This document shows, piece by piece, positions 1-8,251 of a stretch of DNA of 64,000 nt (positions are counted from its first letter, which is position 1; each line of letters begins with the position of its first letter). Origin of the DNA: UBA1876 sp964515395 (GTDB lineage Bacteria; Synergistota; Synergistia; Synergistales; Thermovirgaceae). Position numbers and translations under genes: made by a program. The stretch spans positions 1 through 64,000 of the forward strand of contig CAZERC010000003.1 in NCBI GenBank assembly GCA_964515395.1, written 5' to 3'. Under the pieces are notes generated by a model. It did not search any database. It was not told the DNA's origin and saw nothing but the letters and a program-made list of their open reading frames with translations.

Positions 1-71
1 CGACGAAAGATTGCATCCAGTGGCTCGAAGAGGCCGTAGCCTCGAAAAAGAGCGCTGAAGAACGCGCCTGA
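1..71 (+). CDS. C-terminal end of a gene cut by the window edge, possibly methylmalonyl-CoA mutase cobalamin-binding subunit
   Basis: An open frame from base 3 gives 22 residues, beginning TKDCIQWLEEAV and ending EERA, before TGA at 69-71. This is too short to identify alone. The next gene is MeaB, the GTPase chaperone of methylmalonyl-CoA mutase, and the helical tail resembles the end of a B12-binding subunit. The mutase assignment is therefore an inference from context. Only 18 bases separate this stop from the meaB start, so the two are probably cotranscribed. Confidence 0.45.
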   Translation, partial: TKDCIQWLEEAVASKKSAEERA

Positions 72-89
72 GGAAACCGGGACAAACTC

Positions 90-1031
90 ATGGAAAAACT
101 CGTGGAAAAAGCCTTGCAGGGAGACCAGAGGGCGATGGCAAGACTTATCAGCATGGTCGAAAGTGAATCGCCCTTTGCAGAAAACCTGATGAAATCAATT
201 TACCCTCACTCGGGGAAAGCCCACATCATTGGTGTAACGGGAAGCCCGGGTTCGGGAAAAAGCACCCTGCTTGACAAACTGATCGGGGAATTGAAAAAGA
301 AAGGAAAGACCGTCGGAGTCATCGCCGTTGACCCCTCAAGCCCTTTCAGCGGTGGTGCAGTGCTGGGAGACCGTCTGAGGATGCAGGGACATTCCCTCGA
401 CAGGGATGTGTTCATCCGCAGCATGGGGACGCGGGGGTCTCTCGGCGGATTGAGCAGGGCTACGTACGAAGCCGCCTTGATCATGGACGCCTGCGGCAAG
501 GATGTCGTCCTGATAGAGACCGTCGGTGTCGGCCAATCCGAAATAGACATCGTGAAGATCGCGGACACGGTCTGCCTTGTTCTTGTGCCCGGCATGGGTG
601 ATGATATCCAGGTGATGAAAGCGGGCATCATGGAAATCGCCGATGTCTTTGTGGTGAACAAATCCGATCGTGAAGGCGCCGAAAGGGTCGTCACGGAGGT
701 CAACATGATGCTTGATCTCATGACAGATCGGGCATGGAGGCCTCCTGTCGCTTCGACCATTGCCGAGAGAGGCGAAGGAATCGACGATTTGTGCGGCAGG
801 ATAGAAGAACACAAGAAACATCTGGAGGAAACCGAGGAAGGTCGAAAGAGGAAGTTTTACCGGTTGCAAATCGAAGTGGAAGAAATCCTTTCGAGGGAAA
901 TTGCCCGGATTGTCGAACGGTCCTGGGAGGAAGAACGAACCACGGAGCTGCTGGAAAACCTCGCCGACAGGAAAACCGATCCCTATACCGTTGCCGGGTC
1001 TCTCATCGACAAAATTCTCGGACGTGACTGA
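90..1031 (+). CDS. meaB: MeaB/ArgK-type G protein, methylmalonyl-CoA mutase chaperone
   Basis: This cytosolic P-loop GTPase protects and reloads adenosylcobalamin-dependent methylmalonyl-CoA mutase. The 313 residues are the usual family length. The Walker A sequence GSPGSGKST lies at 51-59, the family motif DPSSPFSGGA at 81-90, SMGTRG at 111-116, ETVGVGQSE at 143-151 and the guanine-specificity motif NKSD at 190-193. The ATG at 90 sits about 7 bases after a GGGA. Its place just after a probable mutase subunit supports a role in propionate/succinate interconversion. The old name ArgK (arginine kinase) should not be used. Confidence 0.93.
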   Translation: MEKLVEKALQGDQRAMARLISMVESESPFAENLMKSIYPHSGKAHIIGVTGSPGSGKSTLLDKLIGELKKKGKTVGVIAVDPSSPFSGGAVLGDRLRMQGHSLDRDVFIRSMGTRGSLGGLSRATYEAALIMDACGKDVVLIETVGVGQSEIDIVKIADTVCLVLVPGMGDDIQVMKAGIMEIADVFVVNKSDREGAERVVTEVNMMLDLMTDRAWRPPVASTIAERGEGIDDLCGRIEEHKKHLEETEEGRKRKFYRLQIEVEEILSREIARIVERSWEEERTTELLENLADRKTDPYTVAGSLIDKILGRD

Positions 1032-1105
1032 AGAATGTCGTGAGCCTGAGCGTGATTTGGAATGGCCAAAAGAAGAATTTTACGAGGAAGAGGGAGGAAA
1101 AAGGC

Positions 1106-2209
1106 ATGCATGTTGCGTTAGGATCGGATCATGCCGGATTTGCCCTGAAGGAAAAGGTCAAGGAAAATCTTGCGTTCCTGGATGGAATCACGACCAGCGA
1201 TTTTGGAACGGACAGAGAAGATATTTCCGTGGATTATCCTGACAAGGCCCGTGAAGTCGCAACGGCTGTCGCGGCTGGAGAGGCCGAGAGGGGCATACTC
1301 GTCTGCGGAACGGGCATAGGAATGTCCATAGCTGCGAACAAGATTCCCGGTGTGTATGCAGCCCATGTATGCTGCGAGGAAACAGCGCGACTCAGCCGGG
1401 CCCACAATAACGCAAACATCCTTGCCCTCGGCGGGCGGTCAATGGATCATGAACTGGCGATCAGTGCTGTTCGAACCTGGCTCGGGACATCCTTTGAAGG
1501 CGGTCGTCATCTGAAACGGTTCAGGAAAATCCAGGCCTGCGAAGAGGAAATGGGACGTCAGGTCTCCAGGAAGGGTGCGGGAGGGAGACTGGTTACTTTT
1601 GAACATCCCCTCATCAAGCACAAGATCGGGATGGTCCGTGACGAAACGACGCCTGTGAAGGTTTTTCGGGAGCTCGTCCAGGAGATCGCCGGCCTCATGG
1701 TTTACGAGATCACCAGGGATCTTCCCCTGGAATCGGTGCAGGTCAAGACACCGATAACCGAAACGACGGCATGGTCTCTTGCGGGGAAGAAGATGGCCGT
1801 TATCCCTATTCTTCGCGCAGGACTCGGCATGGTGGACGGTATCCTGCAACTGATTCCCAATGCGAAAGTGGGGCATATCGGTCTTTACAGGGATCCGGAG
1901 ACACTGGAACCTGTGGAGTATTATTGCAAGCTCCCCGGGGATATAGAAGACCGCGACATTTACATCGTTGATCCGATGCTGGCCACGGGCGGGTCGGCTG
2001 CGGCGGCGATAGAGCTCGTCAAGAGACAGGGCGGTTGCAGAATTGCCCTGGTGTCGTTGATAGCCGCACCCGAGGGAGTGGAAAAAGTACATTCGCATCA
2101 TCCGGAGGTCGATATTTTCGCCGCGGCCCTTGACAGCCATCTCAATGACCACGGCTATATTGTCCCGGGTCTGGGCGATGCCGGCGACAGGCTTTTTGGC
2201 ACGAAATAG
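1106..2209 (+). CDS. rpiB-upp: Fusion of ribose-5-phosphate isomerase B and uracil phosphoribosyltransferase
   Basis: One uninterrupted 367-residue frame joins two complete enzymes. Residues 1-145 are RpiB (ribose 5-phosphate to ribulose 5-phosphate): SDHAG at 7-11, CGTGIGMSIAANK from 67 with the candidate catalytic Cys67, and AHNNAN at 99-104. Residues 150-367 are Upp (uracil + PRPP to UMP): RAGLGMVDG from 237 and the PRPP-binding motif VDPMLATGGSA from 288. The ATG at 1106 follows AGGGAGGA by 7 bases; a longer upstream frame has no such site. A possible internal ATG at 1550 has GAGGA only one base away, so independent Upp initiation looks poor. The fusion could link ribose 5-phosphate supply to PRPP use, but that is inference. 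Confidence 0.9.
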   Translation: MHVALGSDHAGFALKEKVKENLAFLDGITTSDFGTDREDISVDYPDKAREVATAVAAGEAERGILVCGTGIGMSIAANKIPGVYAAHVCCEETARLSRAHNNANILALGGRSMDHELAISAVRTWLGTSFEGGRHLKRFRKIQACEEEMGRQVSRKGAGGRLVTFEHPLIKHKIGMVRDETTPVKVFRELVQEIAGLMVYEITRDLPLESVQVKTPITETTAWSLAGKKMAVIPILRAGLGMVDGILQLIPNAKVGHIGLYRDPETLEPVEYYCKLPGDIEDRDIYIVDPMLATGGSAAAAIELVKRQGGCRIALVSLIAAPEGVEKVHSHHPEVDIFAAALDSHLNDHGYIVPGLGDAGDRLFGTK

Positions 2210-2233
2210 CCGCGGGTATACAGGAGGGACGAG

Positions 2234-3136
2234 TTGGCCGAAACAGCGGGATTTCCATTGAGACTTTTTTTGCTGGGAGCGGTTTTTTTCGGATGGGCCT
2301 TGCTTGTGACCCCTTTTTCAATCCGGCTTTCCGAACGCTACAGGATCCTTGATTCTCCCGGCGGTCGCAAACGTCACCAGGGACTGATACCTCGAGGTTC
2401 CGGCGTTGTCTTCTGGATCGGTTATCTTTTGCTCGCCCTGTTTCTCTCGGGCAGCATAGGGGAAATCCGGATTGTTGCAACGGGAGCGACGCTGGTTTTC
2501 ATCCTGGGTTACATCGATGACATGAAGGGGCTCTCGGCGCGTTTCAGGTTTCTTGGCCACCTTGTGGCAGCAGCCCTTGTGGTTGCGATCCTGCCATTAC
2601 CGCCGTACAAGAGAGCGGTTCTCTTCCTCTGGATAGCCGGAGGGATAAGCGCTTACAATCTGATTGACGGTATGAACGGATTGGCCCTTACCCTTTTTTT
2701 TATTTCGGCGATATTCGGGACCGCTGTCGGTGATCCCCTGTGGTGGATTCCGATAAGCGCAATGGCATTGGGAATGTTTTACTGGAATTTCCCGGTGGCC
2801 AGGACCTTCCTCGGAGATGGTGGAAGTACCCTGCTTGGTTTCCTGTGCATGTCGCAGTTGAGTGTCGATGGCGCCGGGTTTTTGTCAGGGACATCCCTGC
2901 CGGTGTTGTGTCTCGGTTTGTTTCTCGTGGGGGGGGTCCCTTTTATCGACACGGCATTATCCATACTTCGGCGCCTTTATGCCGGGAAATCACCTTTCAC
3001 TCCAGACAGGGGTCACATCCATCACTTACTCCTTGACAAGGGGTTTTCCCAGACGGTGGTTCTTCTTGCCCTTTCCGCGGTACACGGGCTTTGCATCGCC
3101 GGGGGGTTCATTATTCTCGCCCGCCCGGGAGTATGA
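2234..3136 (+). CDS. wecA: Undecaprenyl-phosphate N-acetylglucosaminyl 1-phosphate transferase (WecA/TagO family)
   Basis: This polytopic membrane enzyme transfers GlcNAc-1-phosphate from UDP-GlcNAc to undecaprenyl phosphate, the first step of many surface polysaccharides. It has 300 residues and many hydrophobic segments. Family motifs are all present: RKRHQG near 45-50, YIDDMKG at 93-99, NLIDGMNGLA from 142, FLGDGGST at 192-199 and the C-terminal HIHHLL at 261-266, which separates WecA/TagO from MraY. The start is TTG at 2234 behind AGGAGGGA. The next gene makes UDP-ManNAc, a typical second sugar for teichoic-acid-like or enterobacterial-common-antigen-like linkage units. The final polymer cannot be deduced. 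Confidence 0.88.
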   Translation: MAETAGFPLRLFLLGAVFFGWALLVTPFSIRLSERYRILDSPGGRKRHQGLIPRGSGVVFWIGYLLLALFLSGSIGEIRIVATGATLVFILGYIDDMKGLSARFRFLGHLVAAALVVAILPLPPYKRAVLFLWIAGGISAYNLIDGMNGLALTLFFISAIFGTAVGDPLWWIPISAMALGMFYWNFPVARTFLGDGGSTLLGFLCMSQLSVDGAGFLSGTSLPVLCLGLFLVGGVPFIDTALSILRRLYAGKSPFTPDRGHIHHLLLDKGFSQTVVLLALSAVHGLCIAGGFIILARPGV

Positions 3137-3146
3137 AGGAAACGGA

Positions 3147-4304
3147 GTGTCCGAAAAGATGGAGCGGAAGCACCCCATTTGCTGCGTTGTCGGAACCAGG
3201 CCCGAAGCGATAAAAATGGCACCGGTAATTCGAATCCTGTCTGGGAAAACATGGGCGACTCCCTTTGTCCTGGCGACAGGGCAGCACACAGACATGTTGC
3301 ATCAGGCCTTGTCTTATTTCGGAATCCGTGCCGACCGCGATCTTTCGATAATGAAAGAAAACCAGACACTCGATTACGTGACGTCATCCGTTCTTGTCAA
3401 GGTTGGAGAAGTTCTCGACGAGATCAAGCCTTCTCTTGTCCTTGTCCATGGTGACACGACAACGACCATGGCGGCATCCCTGGCTGCTTTCTACCGGGGC
3501 ATTCCAGTGGGCCACGTCGAAGCAGGCTTGCGGAGCGGGAATGTAAGGGTCCCCTTTCCTGAAGAATTGAACCGGATCATTGCAGACAAGACGGCTGCCC
3601 TCTTTTTCGCGCCGACGGAAAGGGCAAAGAAGAACCTGCTTGCCGAAGGGGTGCCTGAAAAGGCGGTATTTGTGACGGGGAACACGGTGATAGACGCGTT
3701 GAAATGGACACTGGAGCACATTACATTACCCAGGGAAGAAGGGCTCAGGGAAATCCCCCGGGACGGGAAGATTCTCCTTGTGACCGCCCACAGACGCGAA
3801 TCCTTCGGGAACCCCCTGGAGAGAATCACGGACGCCGTTACCCGCATTATCAACAAACATCCCGATCTCTGGGCGGTGATCCCAATGCACAAGAATCCCG
3901 AGGTCCGGAAAGTCTTCCGGAGGAAGCTTGGAGATCAGGAAAGGGTGCTTCTCTGCGATCCCCTCGTTTATCCTGATTTCGTGTGGATCATGAAAAGAAG
4001 CACGCTGATTTTGACAGACAGTGGAGGCGTACAGGAGGAAACGACCTACCTTGGTGTGCCGACTCTGGTCATGCGGGATGTCACGGAAAGACCTGAGGCT
4101 GTGGACTACGGGACCGCCCTGCTCGTCGGAACTGACGATTCGGCCATAGTGGAGGCGGCAGAGGTGGTATTATCTGAAAAGGTGGACAGGAAGCGAAGAA
4201 TCAAAGAAGAATGCAAAGACCCTTTCGGACAGGGATTGGCCTCTCAGGCAATCAGTGATGCCCTGGCCGCCTTTCTTGACGCCGGTGGGAAAGATGCATT
4301 TTGA
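3147..4304 (+). CDS. wecB: UDP-N-acetylglucosamine 2-epimerase, non-hydrolysing
   Basis: It interconverts UDP-GlcNAc and UDP-ManNAc in the cytosol. The 385 residues show the family signatures VVGTRPEAIKMAPV near the N-terminus, GQHTDML, VHGDTTTTMA, GHVEAGLRSG, PFPEELNR, VTGNTVIDAL, TAHRRESFGNPL and the UDP-binding DSGGVQEE. I place the start at GTG 3147, six bases after AAGGA; ATG 3159 is an alternative that removes four residues. The open frame extends further upstream, but that part overlaps the previous gene and is not conserved-looking. It lies 10 bases after the wecA stop, so the two act as a unit. Confidence 0.92.
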   Translation: MSEKMERKHPICCVVGTRPEAIKMAPVIRILSGKTWATPFVLATGQHTDMLHQALSYFGIRADRDLSIMKENQTLDYVTSSVLVKVGEVLDEIKPSLVLVHGDTTTTMAASLAAFYRGIPVGHVEAGLRSGNVRVPFPEELNRIIADKTAALFFAPTERAKKNLLAEGVPEKAVFVTGNTVIDALKWTLEHITLPREEGLREIPRDGKILLVTAHRRESFGNPLERITDAVTRIINKHPDLWAVIPMHKNPEVRKVFRRKLGDQERVLLCDPLVYPDFVWIMKRSTLILTDSGGVQEETTYLGVPTLVMRDVTERPEAVDYGTALLVGTDDSAIVEAAEVVLSEKVDRKRRIKEECKDPFGQGLASQAISDALAAFLDAGGKDAF

Positions 4305-4343
4305 AAGGCCTTTTCCTGAAGTGACACGATTGAGGTGATACGT

Positions 4344-5627
4344 GTGCAATACAAGATGACCATTCAGGGGAAAACCCCCCTTTCCGGGAGTGTCCGGGCC
4401 CAGGGTGCCAAGAATGCGGCATTACCCGTTCTTGCCGCCGCGCTTCTGCTCAAGGGACAGACGATGACAATCCGGAGAGTCCCCAAGCTCCACGACGTGT
4501 TTACAATGGCCGACCTTTTGCGCCATCTGGGTGTAGATGTCAATCATGAAGATGATGTCATGACCCTCTCCGTTCCGGATGAACTGGCGTGGGATACGCC
4601 GAAGGCACTGGTCAGGAAGATGAGGGCTTCATCACTGGTCCTCGGACCGCTTCTCGCCAGGGCCGGACGAGCAGTCTTGCCCTTGCCCGGGGGCTGCGCC
4701 ATCGGAAGCCGTCCAATTGACCTTCACCTGAAAGGATTGTCGAAGCTTGGTGCAGACATTCAGCTGGAACATGGTGCCGTGCACGCCAAAACCAAAGGCC
4801 TGAAAGGCGCCAAGATCTATCTTGATTTCCCTTCCGTAGGGGCAACGGAAAACATCATGATGGCTGCAGCCTTTGCCAAAGGGGAAACGGTGATAGAGAA
4901 TGCGGCAAGGGAGCCTGAGATCATCAACCTTTCCGAGGCCCTGGCTGCGATGGGCTGCAAGATCGACGGAATAGGCACCGGCACGATACACATGCAGGGG
5001 ACGGATTCGCTCCAGGGAGCAACAGTCGATATTATCCCCGACCGGATCGAGGCGAGCACTTTTCTGCTGGCCGGTGCAATCACACGGGGGGACGTCACGG
5101 TTACCGGCGTCATTCCGGAACATCTTGACGCCATCATCGCAAAACTTGAAGAAACCGGTGTCGGCCTCAAAACCGGGACGGACACCATTACGGTCAACGC
5201 CTCGGATCCATTGAAGAGCATCTCTTTGAAAACCCTTCCGTATCCTGGTTTCCCGACGGATGTCCAGCCTCAATTCACCGCCTTCATGTCGACGACGAAA
5301 GGAACGAGCATCATCCAGGAAAGCGTTTTCGAATCCCGCTTTTCTCATGTGAGTGAGCTGAAACGCATGGGGGCACAGATTGAATTGCAGGGCAATACCG
5401 CTGTCGTTACGGGTACCGACCAGTTGAAGGGAGCCGATGTGCGCGCTACGGACCTGCGGGCCGGAGCGGCCCTGGTCCTCGCGGGACTGGCGGCGGATGA
5501 CGAAACGACGGTTTACAGGCTTGGGCACATTTGGCGTGGATATGAGGGATTGGATGAAAAGATCCGCGGTCTCGGAGGGAACATACAGGTTGTCCCTTCC
5601 GACGAAAACGGTGAACCGAAGTGGTGA
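4344..5627 (+). CDS. murA: UDP-N-acetylglucosamine 1-carboxyvinyltransferase
   Basis: This is the first committed step of peptidoglycan synthesis: enolpyruvyl transfer from PEP to UDP-GlcNAc. The 427 residues contain GAKNAALPV with Lys23 and Asn24, then GGCAIGSRPIDLHLKG with the active-site Cys118. Because the cysteine is kept rather than replaced by Asp, the enzyme is expected to be fosfomycin-sensitive. HIWRGYEGL closes the fold near the C-terminus. The start is GTG 4344, four bases after a perfect GAGGTGAT Shine-Dalgarno sequence at 4332-4339; GTG 4335 would lie inside that site. Confidence 0.95.
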   Translation: MQYKMTIQGKTPLSGSVRAQGAKNAALPVLAAALLLKGQTMTIRRVPKLHDVFTMADLLRHLGVDVNHEDDVMTLSVPDELAWDTPKALVRKMRASSLVLGPLLARAGRAVLPLPGGCAIGSRPIDLHLKGLSKLGADIQLEHGAVHAKTKGLKGAKIYLDFPSVGATENIMMAAAFAKGETVIENAAREPEIINLSEALAAMGCKIDGIGTGTIHMQGTDSLQGATVDIIPDRIEASTFLLAGAITRGDVTVTGVIPEHLDAIIAKLEETGVGLKTGTDTITVNASDPLKSISLKTLPYPGFPTDVQPQFTAFMSTTKGTSIIQESVFESRFSHVSELKRMGAQIELQGNTAVVTGTDQLKGADVRATDLRAGAALVLAGLAADDETTVYRLGHIWRGYEGLDEKIRGLGGNIQVVPSDENGEPKW

Positions 5628-5659
5628 AACAGCAGGCGGGACTCCGGAGGTGACTTGTC

Positions 5660-6769
5660 ATGTGGCTGAAAAAAATTGTTCGAAAAGGTTTGAATGATGT
5701 TGAAAGATACCGGTACGGAAAACCTGTCGCTGAATTGCAAAGAGAACTTGGCCTTGAGCGAGTGGTCCGCCTTTCTTCGAATGAAAACCCCTGGCCCCTG
5801 CCGGATTCGGTTTGTGAAGCCATCGGATCGAGTCTGAAGGATGTGCAGCGTTATCCAGATCCAGGAGCTTTCCAGCTCAGGCGGTTCATAGCGGCTCAAT
5901 GGGGCGTTTCTCCCGCAGAAGTGATCATCGGGTCTGGAACGGAAGGCCTGTTGCACAACCTGTTTCATACCATAATTGATCCCGGGGACGAGATCGTTTT
6001 TCCTGTTCCCACGTATCCGCTTTATCGCCTGGCGGGTATTGCTGCAGCTGCAGAATGCGTCCCCGTGGAAACGGGGCCCGATGGAGGATGGAGCGTCAAT
6101 GAGCTGGTTGCAGCGTGTACGGAGAAAACAAAGGCCGTTATCATTTGCAACCCCAACAATCCCACGGGCAAGATGCTTCCCAGGAACGATCTGATGCAGC
6201 TTGCTTCGGAGCTCGAGGGAATGGGAATACTCCTGGTCGTTGACGAAGCCTATGCGGAATACCTGGAGGACCCCGCCTATCTTTCGGGGATCAAGTTGTT
6301 TCACCAGATCGGCAGGGTCGTCATTACAAGGACCTTTTCGAAAATATATGGACTGGCTGCCTTGAGAGCCGGGTATGCCGTTGCTCCGAAAAGTATTACC
6401 GAAGCTTATGACAAGATCCATCCCGTGTTCGAGGTCAACAGGATCGCCCAGCGGGCTGCCCTGGCGGCCCTGAAAGAGGAGGAATATGTCAGGACGATCC
6501 GGCTGAAAACGATTGAGGAACGGCATCGACTGCTCAAGGAACTCCTCAAGATGGGAGTTCACGTTGAAAATACCTGTGCGAACTTTGTGCTTGTCAGGCA
6601 TTCAGCTGCCGAAAGAGTCTACGACTTGCTTTTGCGTGAAGGCGTCATCGTAAGAAAGGGAAGCGACCTCGGACTGCCCGGTTTCCTGCGGGTTTCCGTC
6701 GGAACGCCGGAAGAGAACGATACGTTCTTGGCATCACTGGAGAAGGTGTTGAACACGGTTGAAGACTGA
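5660..6769 (+). CDS. hisC: Histidinol-phosphate aminotransferase-like PLP enzyme
   Basis: A fold-type I class II aminotransferase of 369 residues. SSNENPWPLP is at 39-48, NPNNPTG at 164-170 and DEAYAEYL from 195, followed by the PLP lysine K228 in RTFSKIYGLAALRAGYA. Overall it matches HisC (imidazole acetol phosphate to L-histidinol phosphate). Related enzymes act on aromatic or other amino acids, and no other his gene is here, so the substrate is not fixed. The ATG at 5660 follows GGAGGTGAC by five bases. It overlaps the next frame by 11 bases. Confidence 0.85.
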   Translation: MWLKKIVRKGLNDVERYRYGKPVAELQRELGLERVVRLSSNENPWPLPDSVCEAIGSSLKDVQRYPDPGAFQLRRFIAAQWGVSPAEVIIGSGTEGLLHNLFHTIIDPGDEIVFPVPTYPLYRLAGIAAAAECVPVETGPDGGWSVNELVAACTEKTKAVIICNPNNPTGKMLPRNDLMQLASELEGMGILLVVDEAYAEYLEDPAYLSGIKLFHQIGRVVITRTFSKIYGLAALRAGYAVAPKSITEAYDKIHPVFEVNRIAQRAALAALKEEEYVRTIRLKTIEERHRLLKELLKMGVHVENTCANFVLVRHSAAERVYDLLLREGVIVRKGSDLGLPGFLRVSVGTPEENDTFLASLEKVLNTVED

Positions 6770-7610
6770 CTTGCCACCTTTCGGGTTGAAACTGGCAGGT
6801 GTGAGCGTAACGGCCTTTGTCGGACCTGCCGGTACCGGCAAAAGCCAGAGAGCCCAGCTTGTGGGCCTGAACCTGGGCATCGACTATATCATCGATGACG
6901 GTCTCGTCATACGCAGAGGCCAGATCGTCAGCGGACGAAGCGCCAAGGCCGAGAAAAACCAGGTTCGAGCCATCCGGCGAGCCCTGTTCCAGTTTGAGGA
7001 CCACAGACAGGCTGTCCGGTCTTATCTCGACAAGGTCCAGCCCTGTACCGTCATGATCATAGCCACATCGAATGAAATGGTATCCCATATCGTCACGAAT
7101 CTGGGTTTGCCTGCACCTGGACAAATAATTCGCATTGAAGAGGTAGCGTCACCGGAAGAGATTTTGAACGCGCAGAAAGAGCGAAGCCTGAAAGGGCAGC
7201 ATGTCATTCCGGTTTCCCACGTTCAGGTGCGAAGGAATTTTGCAGGCAAGCTTGTGGGGAGACTGCGCGTTCTTTGGAGTGACAGAGGAGCTCATGAAGG
7301 GGAGAAGACGATCGTCAGGCCGCCTTTCAATTTTTACGGGGATCTGCATATCGATCCCATGGTGGTCGAACAGATGGGGCGCTTCATCGCGAAACGTACG
7401 CGAGGCATTGTCAGGGTGATTGCCTTTGAAGTCAGACCGTCCGAGGAGGGGATTGCCATATCCATTTCGATCAGGATCGGGTTTGGCGAGCGGAACCTCT
7501 CCGAAACGGGCGAAATGCTTCGCGAACGGGTCTTCAAGGCCGTATCGTACTTTACCGGTCTTGATGTGAGACGGATCGACGTGCATATACAAGAGGTGGA
7601 AATGCCGTGA
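6759..7610 (+). CDS. P-loop ATPase-like domain fused to an Asp23/Gls24-like domain, function unknown
   Basis: The 283 residues appear to hold two parts. The N-terminal part carries a Walker A loop, GPAGTGKS at 22-29, right after a hydrophobic strand. A hydrophobic strand near 96-103 (CTVMIIAT) could precede a Walker B or sensor position. The C-terminal part (about 186-280) reads like the alkaline-shock protein Asp23/Gls24 family, with alternating strands (IVRVIAFEV, GIAISISIRIGF), a helix, and the closing FTGLDVRRIDVHIQEVEM. I know of no characterised protein with this layout. The likely start is TTG 6759, ten bases after GGAGAAGGTG and inside hisC; TTG 6771 is an alternative. The stop overlaps the next start as GTGA. 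Confidence 0.7.
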   Translation: MKTDLPPFGLKLAGVSVTAFVGPAGTGKSQRAQLVGLNLGIDYIIDDGLVIRRGQIVSGRSAKAEKNQVRAIRRALFQFEDHRQAVRSYLDKVQPCTVMIIATSNEMVSHIVTNLGLPAPGQIIRIEEVASPEEILNAQKERSLKGQHVIPVSHVQVRRNFAGKLVGRLRVLWSDRGAHEGEKTIVRPPFNFYGDLHIDPMVVEQMGRFIAKRTRGIVRVIAFEVRPSEEGIAISISIRIGFGERNLSETGEMLRERVFKAVSYFTGLDVRRIDVHIQEVEMP

Positions 7611-8251
7611 ATTCACAAAAGACACGTGTTGAAAAGGATGGAATTGCAGGCAGTGAGAATGCAAGGTTGGAAGCCTGGCGGCGCCTGAAGGAACTTACGT
7701 CGGACTGCCGGAAGTGCCCGTTGGCCGAAGGAAGGAATAATGTTGTATTCGGGGAAGGGAATCCCGATGCCGATGTCATGTTCATTGGAGAGGGGCCCGG
7801 CGGCGATGAAGACGAACAGGGTGTTCCTTTTGTCGGCAGGGCGGGGAAGCTTTTGACGAAGATCCTCGAATCAGTGGAAATTTCCAGGAAAGAGATTTTC
7901 ATTACCAATGTCGTGAAATGCAGGCCCCCTGGAAACAGGGTGCCCACGATGGAAGAAATGACTGTTTGCGATGAATATCTTCAGGCACAGATTGCTCTGA
8001 TCAAACCGAAAATCATCGTATGCCTCGGGAGCACGCCCACAAAATGGATCCTCAGGACCACAGAGGGGATAACGAAAATACGCGGACGGTGGTTCAACTG
8101 GCGGAACATCTCGGTTATGCCCATGTTCCACCCCAGTTACCTGTTGAGGAACGCATCAACCAAGGTCGGCAGCCCCAAGCACCAGACATGGCTGGACATC
8201 CAGGAAGTCAAGAAACGCTGGGAATCGCTTGGGAGAAATTCTCATGAGTGA
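7607..8251 (+). CDS. Family 4 uracil-DNA glycosylase with a [4Fe-4S] cluster
   Basis: It removes uracil from DNA. The 214 residues show the four cluster cysteines of family 4/5 enzymes, Cys34 and Cys37 (DCRKCPL) and Cys105 and Cys121. The active-site loop GEGPGGDEDEQGVPFVGRAGKLL starts at 61 and a later MFHPSYLLR supplies the second conserved motif. GEGPG followed by D fits family 4 rather than family 1 Ung. The start is GTG 7607, six bases after AGAGGTGGA and overlapping the preceding stop by 4 bases. Family 4 is common in thermophiles and in bacteria that lack Ung. Confidence 0.92.
   Translation: MNSQKTRVEKDGIAGSENARLEAWRRLKELTSDCRKCPLAEGRNNVVFGEGNPDADVMFIGEGPGGDEDEQGVPFVGRAGKLLTKILESVEISRKEIFITNVVKCRPPGNRVPTMEEMTVCDEYLQAQIALIKPKIIVCLGSTPTKWILRTTEGITKIRGRWFNWRNISVMPMFHPSYLLRNASTKVGSPKHQTWLDIQEVKKRWESLGRNSHE

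Noticed and set aside
1439..2152. 237-residue minus-strand open frame opposite the upp domain
   Set aside because: It is antisense to a conserved enzyme domain and has no motif or start signal of its own.
1550..2209. Separate upp gene starting at ATG 1550
   Set aside because: The candidate GAGGA is one base from the ATG and the frame is continuous with rpiB, so a fusion is the simpler reading. Internal initiation cannot be excluded.
5328..5340. TTCGAATCCCGC string resembling a tRNA T-loop
   Set aside because: It is inside murA coding sequence and no cloverleaf can be drawn.
4632..5528. 298-residue minus-strand open frame opposite murA
   Set aside because: It is the mirror of a well-supported gene, has no ribosome site or known motif, and its composition reflects the codon bias of murA.
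5513..6601. 362-residue minus-strand open frame opposite hisC
   Set aside because: It lies entirely antisense to murA/hisC, both with intact catalytic motifs; no domain is recognisable.
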